Source: Ailanthus altissimus (Eukaryota; Streptophyta; Magnoliopsida; Sapindales; Simaroubaceae). From it: DNA of 64,000 nt. Every line of letters begins with the position of its first letter. The stretch's first letter is position 1. The DNA is taken from NCBI GenBank assembly GCA_946807835.1, contig OX327691.1, positions 3,360,188-3,424,187 on the forward strand. The letters run 5' to 3'. Shown in pieces: positions 59,222 to 64,000 of the stretch. The notes under the pieces are model-generated. The model ran no database searches, was not told the origin of the DNA, and worked only from the letters and a program-made list of their open reading frames with translations. The translations under genes were made by a program, and so were the position numbers.

Positions 59222-60000
59222 CTTTTACCGTTTTGGGTGTAGATAATTTAGAGATTAATTTAATTTTTGCCTTGTCAACCTCTATCCCTCTTTCAGATAA
59301 AATGTGCCCCAAAACGATTCTTGAAGATACCATGAAATGACATTTCTCTCAATTTAGCACAAGTCCTTTTTCTTCACACCTACTCAAAACAGATTTCAAG
59401 TTAAGTAGTCATAAATCAAAAGAATTACCAAAAACAGTCAAATCATCCATATAAGACTTCCATGCAATTTTCAACCATATCAGAGAAAATACTAAACATA
59501 CAACGCTGAAAAGTAGCTGGTGTATTACATAATCCAAATGGCATTCTACGAAAAGCATAAGTACTAAAAGGGCATGTAAAAGTGGTTTTTTCTTGATCTT
59601 CTATATCTATCTCAATCTGGTAATATCCTGAATACCCATCAAGAAAGCAATAAAAAGGATGTCCAGCTACACGTTCTAAAGTTTGGTCGATAAAAGACAA
59701 TGGAAAATAGTCTTTCCTAGTGGTTGTGTTTAACTTTCTATAATCAATGCACATTCTCCAACCACTTACTACCCTAGTTGGAACAGGTATCCTATTCTTA
59801 TTTTCAACAACAGTAACCCTAGATTTCTTAGGAACTACTTGAGTTGGACTTACCTATTGACTATCAGAAATTAGGTAGATTATACCCGCATCTAATAATT
59901 TCAAGACCTCTTTCTTCACTACTTCTTTCATTATTGGGTTAAGTCTTCTTTGTGGGTCCCTACGAGGTTGGGCACCTTCCTCTAAATGAATTCTATGAGA
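59180..60000 (-). pseudogene. Element C reverse transcriptase
   Basis: In minus-strand order: SHRIHLEEGAQPRRDPQRRL, MKEVVKKEVLKLLDAGIIY (end of 59854-60657), PKKSRVTVVENKN-like linker, MCIDYRKLNTTTRKDYFPLS, FIDQTLERVAGHPFYCFLDG, YSGYYQIEIDIEDQEKTTFT, AFRRMPFGLCNTPATFQRCM, then after a one-base shift YMDDLTVFG (59436-59453), and IVLGHILSERGIEVDKAKI with SFLGHAGFYRK. All landmark motifs including YMDD survive, with few frame breaks. It copies element RNA to DNA in the family. Confidence 0.92.
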
Positions 60001-60930
60001 GCATATCAATGGAGAAATACCATTAATATCAGCTATGGTCCAACCTAGTGCAGACTTATGTTCTTTTAAAAATTTTATCAATTTTTCCTCTTGTTCAGTA
60101 CTAATTTTAGATGAAATGATGATGGGAAAGGTATCACCTGGTCCCAAGAATGCGTATTTCAAACCTTTGGGCAGTGGAGAAAGCTCAACTTGTGGTGTCT
60201 CGAGGTTTGATGGTTTTGGTCTTTCCCTCTCTCGTGGCAACTCTTCAAAACATGGCTGCCAAAATCGAGTCCCTTTATCTTGTGAGTCAAAAATACTAAA
60301 CACATGAGTTGTTACATCAGGATAATACAATTCTTCAAAATTAAAATTGAGAAGGTTTTTCAAAGAATCAGAGCTATGATTTTTATAAACTTCCTCTGCT
60401 ACAAGTGTGTCTATCATATATGAATGATAGCACTCGTCTTCTTCTCGTGGTTGTTTGCCAATATTGAAAATGTTCACCTCAAGAGTTATATTCATAAAAG
60501 ATAATTTCATTAAACCATTTCTGCAATTAATAAGAGCGTTAGCAGTGGCTAGAAAAGGTCTCTCTAAAATAAGAGGGATTTGTGACTCTATGTTAACAAT
60601 AGAATGAGTATCTAAAATAAGAAAATCAACAGGGTAGTAAAATTTATCAATTTGCAATAAAACATCATCTACTATTCTCCGTGGTTTCTTGATTGATCAG
60701 TCAGTTAATTGTAGGATTACAGATGTAGGTTAATTCTCACCAAGTCCCAATTGCAAGTAAATAGAATAGGGCATTAAATTTACACTTGCTCCTAAGTCCA
60801 ACAAAGTTTGACCAAACTCATGTGTCCTAATTTGACGGGGGATTGTGGGACATCCTAGGTCTTTATACTTGGGTAGTGTCTTTTGTTCAATCACTGCACT
60901 TACATGTTCTACCAAAAATGCAGTTTTCAT
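60001..60930 (-). pseudogene. Element C protease and protease-RT linker
   Basis: The protease signature LLDLGASVNLMPYSIYLQLG is intact (60730-60800). After a shift near 60700 the frame from 60657 continues with MQIDKFYYPVDFLILDTHS, QIPLILERPFLATANALINC and MKLSFMNITLEVNIFNI. A ~120-residue acidic and Pro-rich linker leads to FAFLGPGDTFPIII-type sequence and the EEKLIKFLKEHKSALGWTIA opening of RT. It is the aspartic protease that cleaves gag-pol. The 267-codon open stretch is the longest in the window. Confidence 0.9.
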
Positions 60931-61099
60931 TACATGGTGTTTTCTTTTGATAGTGCATAGATCCTTGATGACTTTGGCATAAGTTGAAACCTATTTAATC
61001 AAATGTAACAAGGGAAGATTAATCTTAACTTGTTTCAAATGTTCTAAAATCTCACCTTGAATTTCTGAATTTTTCCCAATTGGTCAAAGAGCTTAAAGA

Positions 61100-61690
61100 A
61101 AAGGCATTGGAATTAAAAACTTATTTTCGGGCCCTTTTTCCATTGTGGTCTCTTTTTCAATGGGGGCATCTTTATTACTCGTAGATGTGTTAGTTTCAGA
61201 AGTAGGCGCACTTGCAATCTTACCATTTCGAGTAGTAATGGCATTAACTTCTTTTAGATTTTAAGCATCAAAAGTAGAAGCTTGTGCCATGAATTGTCCT
61301 TTTGGATTGGATTGAGGTTGAGATGGAAACTTACCTCACTCTTGTACAGTTAAAGCACTGGTCAACTTTGTGATTTGACTTTTGATTTCCTTGTTTTCGT
61401 CTATCACCTGCGCAAGAACTGTTTTAAATTTTTGGTTAGTCTTACTTTGTGCCTCCATAAATGCTTGTAATGTATCCTCTAAAAAACTCCTAGTTGATCG
61501 TGCATTATATTAAAGTGCAACATAAGACTTGGGTGCTTGTTGTTCTTGTTTCCAATGGCTGTTGGCTTGTTGGTTAGATTTTCAACTGAAATTTGGGTGG
61601 TTTCTCCAACTAGGATTATATGTTTCAAAGTAGGGTGAATAAGGCTTCTTCTATATCCCTAGGGCATTACATTGTTTCTTATATATCCCT
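61100..61690 (-). pseudogene. Element C gag-protease connecting region
   Basis: Minus-strand sequence between the zinc knuckle and the protease. Readable pieces include FSWKPTQ-like and NWRNHPNFS-like words near 61560-61620 and a Gln/Lys-rich coiled segment (NENKEIKSQITKLTS-like, near 61350-61410). Stops are frequent. This is normal for the gag C-terminus of Athila/Tat-type elements. Confidence 0.6.
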
Positions 61691-62660
61691 CTCATCTCAC
61701 TATAAGTGGGGCAATCCTAAGCTAAGTGTTCCGCTCCTCTACAGACAAAACAAACATCATGTGACTCAACTCTAGCAACTGTGTGGGTGATCCTTCTATC
61801 TTTGATTTTCAAGGCCTCTAACTCCCTAGTTAAGACCTCTAATTGGGCTTTAAGGTTATCCTCTTCCCTAAGATGGAAAACTCCATTGGGTCCTAACCTA
61901 TTTGTGCTTTCAGTAATGCTAGGTCCAGTCCATGTATGGACTTTTTCGGCTAAGTCATTAAGGAATTCTATGGCTTCCTCAGGATCTTTGTGAAGGAACT
62001 CCCCATTACACATCATCTCAATAAATTGGCGCTCTCTAATTATGAGTCCCTCACAGAAATAACTAACCAAGCACCAATTTTCATACCCATAGTGAGGGCA
62101 CAGATTTAGCAACTCTTTAAACCTTTCCCATGCTTGATATAAGGTTTCACTGTCTTTTTGGGAGAAGGAAGAAATTTGTCTTTTCAGGCCATTAGTTTTG
62201 TGTTGTGGGAAGTATTTATTGAAAAATGCTTGGGTCATTTCTACCTAAGTTCCTATAGACCTTGGCCTTAAAGAGTATAGTCAACTCTTTGCTTTGTCTT
62301 TCAAAGAAAAAGGGAAAAATTTAAGCCTAACAGTGTCTATGGCTTCAGGTTGGCTATGGAAGTGGCAATTACCTCTTCAAATTCCCTAACATGTACATAA
62401 GGATTTTCACTATCTAGACCATGAAAAGTGGGCAGAAGTTGTATTATTCCAGGTTTAAAATCCGAATGTGGTGTGTTAGGTGAAAATATAATGCATGATG
62501 GTGTGACCGTGCGAGTAGGATGTAAGTAATCTTTTAGAGTTCTAATGCAGTTTTCTTCGTGTTAGCTTATTGTGTTAGAATTACAAGATGAACTAGAAGG
62601 TGAATACTCTTCCCTTACAAATTGTGGGGGTGGTTCTAGTTCTAGTTCTCTCATAAATCT
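61691..62660 (-). pseudogene. Element C gag with CCHC zinc knuckle
   Basis: Minus strand from about 62656 (MRELELEPPPQFVREEYSPS) through RTLKDYLHPTRTV, FKPGIIQLLPTFHGLDSENP, YVHVREFEEV, FPFSLKDKAKS and TQAFFNKYFPQHKTNGLKRQ. It continues with ISSFSQKDSETLYQAWERFK, LLNLCPHYGYENW, QFIEMMCNGEFLHKDPEEA and a coiled-coil LKAQLEVLTRELEALKIKDR. It ends in the CX2CX4HX4C knuckle CFVCRGAEHLA-DC with one stop inside. It forms the particle and binds RNA. The 173-codon part at 61717-62238 is open. Confidence 0.9.
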
Positions 62661-62689
62661 TCCTCGTTTGTTTCTAAGTCGATGCATAC

Positions 62690-63168
62690 ATTCTAAAATT
62701 TTATTTTATTTTTTAAAGAAGGAAATGCTTAAGAAAATTTAAGAAGGAGAATAAAACACAACAAGAAATAGAAATGAGTTAGGCGGTAAGACCAACCATG
62801 AAATATAAATATAATAAATGAACAAAAGATAATAAACTGTAAAGTACGATAAGAAAGTACAATAAATAAATAAATAAAGTACAAGAAGTAAATAAAAAAA
62901 AGTGCAATAAATAAAGAAAAAAAAAGTATAATAAAAAAAGGTACAATAAGTAAATAAATAAAAAGTTAGGTGTTAGAACCGGCCATTAAAATAATAAAAC
63001 AATACGACAAATTAACTAAAGAAATAAAGTACAATAAATAAATAAAAGAAAATAAAGTGCGAAGTATAATAAATAAATAAAAGAAAGTGAATGAAGTTAG
63101 GCGGTAAAACCAGCCATTAAAACAATATAAATTATAATAAATTAACTAAAGAAAAAAAATAAATTAGG
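62690..63168 (-). repeat. Repeat-rich leader of element C
   Basis: A+T-rich leader made of AATAAATAAA-type runs and four spaced copies of a TTAGGCGGTAGAACCAGCCAT-like word (62778, 62966, 63096, 63164; a further partial copy at 63470). No protein is encoded. Confidence 0.8.
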
Positions 63169-63294
63169 TGGTAGAACCAACCATGAACAATAAGATGAAT
63201 TACAAGAAAATAAAACTAATATTTTACAAAAAAAAAATGTACAAAGTTACCACTTTAGTATTTATAATCGCAACTGACTTTCGCTTAGTGTGCC

Positions 63295-63312
63295 TCCCTG
63301 GCAACGGCGCCA
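63295..63312 (-). promoter_or_regulatory. Duplicate primer-binding site of element C (inner)
   Basis: The minus strand reads TGGCGCCGTTGCCAGGGA, matching the complement of the plant tRNA-Asp 3' end except one base. It is followed by only a partial LTR. Confidence 0.88.
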
Positions 63313-63595
63313 AATTGTTTTTACGCTCAAAATATAACGCGGCTATCGCAGTATAGATTGAGGTGTCGATCCCACATGGAAGCTCTTGGCAAAATAGGTT
63401 GGTGAAGTAAAATATTAAAGCGGTAGCAAAGGATAAAATTAATTGATTTAAGTGGATGAGATAGAATTGTGGTAGAACCAACCGTGAACAATAAGATGAA
63501 TTACAAGAAAATAAAACAAATATTTTACAAAAAAAAAATGTACAAAGTTACCACTTTAGTATTTATAATCGCAACTGACTTTTGCTTAATGTGCC

Positions 63596-63613
63596 TCCCT
63601 GGCAACGGCGCCA
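63596..63613 (-). promoter_or_regulatory. Primer-binding site of element C (at the full LTR)
   Basis: It is the same sequence as the inner copy, TGGCGCCGTTGCCAGGGA on the minus strand, located 5 bases from the full 5' LTR edge at 63619. Confidence 0.9.
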
Positions 63614-63618
63614 AATTT

Positions 63619-64000
63619 TGTTTACGCTCAAAATATAACGTGGCTATCGTAGTATAGATTGAGGTGTCGATCCCACGTGGAAGCTCTTGACAAAATAGGT
63701 TGGTGAAGTAAAATATTAAAGTGGTAGCAAAGGATAAAATTAATTGATTTAAGTGGATGAGATAGAATTGTCTATGAATTAAGAAAAATATCTTATAATG
63801 ATTTAAGTAAGGCTTTGAGAATCGTAATTATGCTTTATAAATTTACTCTACACTTTGATTCAGTGTTTATAACTCAATTGATAGTTTTACATCTAAACAA
63901 TCAATTGGAAGATATGTAAAATATAGCACATTTGATAACACATGCATTTGATATGACTAAACTCTTTTGCAAATATTAACACAAATCATGTTTATTTATA
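63619..64000 (-). repeat. 5' LTR of element C (partial; runs off the window)
   Basis: It starts TGTTTACGCTCAAAATATAA on the plus strand and matches 49811-50192 closely to the last base. About 1.18 kb more is expected beyond the window. Confidence 0.93.

Larger units (their letters stand above)
63169..63770. repeat. 301-bp tandem duplication spanning leader, primer-binding site and LTR edge of element C
   Basis: Units 63169-63469 and 63470-63770 both start TGGTAGAACCAACC and end GATAGAATTG. Each contains about 145 bp of leader, one primer-binding site and about 150 bp of LTR 3' end. The units are over 95% identical by eye. Short open frames in them (63168-63356, 63469-63657) are duplicates and not genes. 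Confidence 0.94.
49811..64000 (-). mobile_element. Gypsy element C (Athila/Tat-type) carrying a LOG-like gene, minus strand, continues past the window
   Basis: Minus-strand order: 5' LTR (from beyond 64000 to 63619), tRNA-Asp-type primer-binding site, repeat-rich leader, gag with zinc knuckle, protease, reverse transcriptase, RNase H, integrase, ORF-X, LOG-like gene (split by solo LTR D2), a hairpin box, polypurine tract, and 3' LTR (51375-49811). The 382 bp of 5' LTR in the window match the 3' LTR with only scattered substitutions, so the two ends belong to one element. Without D2 the visible part is about 11.4 kb. Pol is better preserved than in A or B but still has stops and a deletion. 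Confidence 0.9.

Noticed and set aside
59854..60657. A stand-alone 267-residue protein
   Set aside because: The frame is the gypsy protease C-terminus, linker and RT N-terminus; its upstream and downstream pol parts are in place with frameshifts.
1..64000. tRNA, rRNA or other structural RNA genes
   Set aside because: The only tRNA-like words are the primer-binding sites (12-18 bases) of the retroelements; no cloverleaf or rRNA sequence was recognised.

Overview
The window looks like nuclear DNA of a flowering plant, probably a eudicot. It is AT-rich and gene-poor. Almost every recognisable coding stretch is a decayed fragment of a plant LTR retrotransposon (Ty3/gypsy of the Athila/Tat kind, Ty1/copia) or of a CACTA transposon. 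I see no intact host gene, no rRNA or tRNA gene, and no prokaryotic features. Species cannot be named from the sequence. The window is best read as nested insertions, many dated relative to each other by 5-bp target-site duplications (TSDs).

Layout, left to right. (1) 78-3837: truncated copy of a ~2.8-kb LTR (family D), carrying a 1.34-kb solo LTR (family F) at 1195-2531. (2) 3838-11450: 3' part of a + strand copia element (RT and RNase H, then 3' LTR E4). Its RNase H is split by a minus LTR (E2), itself split by a solo LTR (E1). (3) 11464-15488: CACTA TNP2 transposase pseudogene split by solo LTR E3. (4) 15489-35535: Athila-like gypsy element A on the minus strand. Its reverse transcriptase is split by + strand gypsy element B (21945-30503), which has lost most of pol and holds a further F solo LTR. 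(5) 35584-43745: 5' part of a second + strand copia, with a 1.7-kb Mutator-like (MULE) insertion in its leader. (6) 43746-49810: no genes; a GAT microsatellite, a minisatellite of about 19 units with two alternating unit types (split by an F solo LTR), a 295-bp tandem duplication with a perfect hairpin, and a possible copia 3' end. (7) 49811-64000: gypsy element C on the minus strand, running off the right edge.

The most interesting object is in element C. Between integrase and the 3' LTR, where Athila-type elements carry an env-like or extra ORF, lies a sense-oriented, apparently intronless copy of a plant LOG gene (cytokinin riboside 5'-monophosphate phosphoribohydrolase). It was later split by a 2774-bp solo LTR with a perfect TSD. 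Next to it is an unrecognised ORF (ORF-X) with an internal tandem duplication. The arrangement suggests that an LTR retrotransposon transduced a hormone-activation gene. The copy here is dead: it has stops, a frameshift, and loss of the expected catalytic arginine.

A second theme is short direct tandem duplication (about 63 to 360 bp) inside element sequence at seven places, one of which duplicates the primer-binding site of element C. Coordinates of element boundaries are exact where a TSD is quoted and approximate elsewhere.
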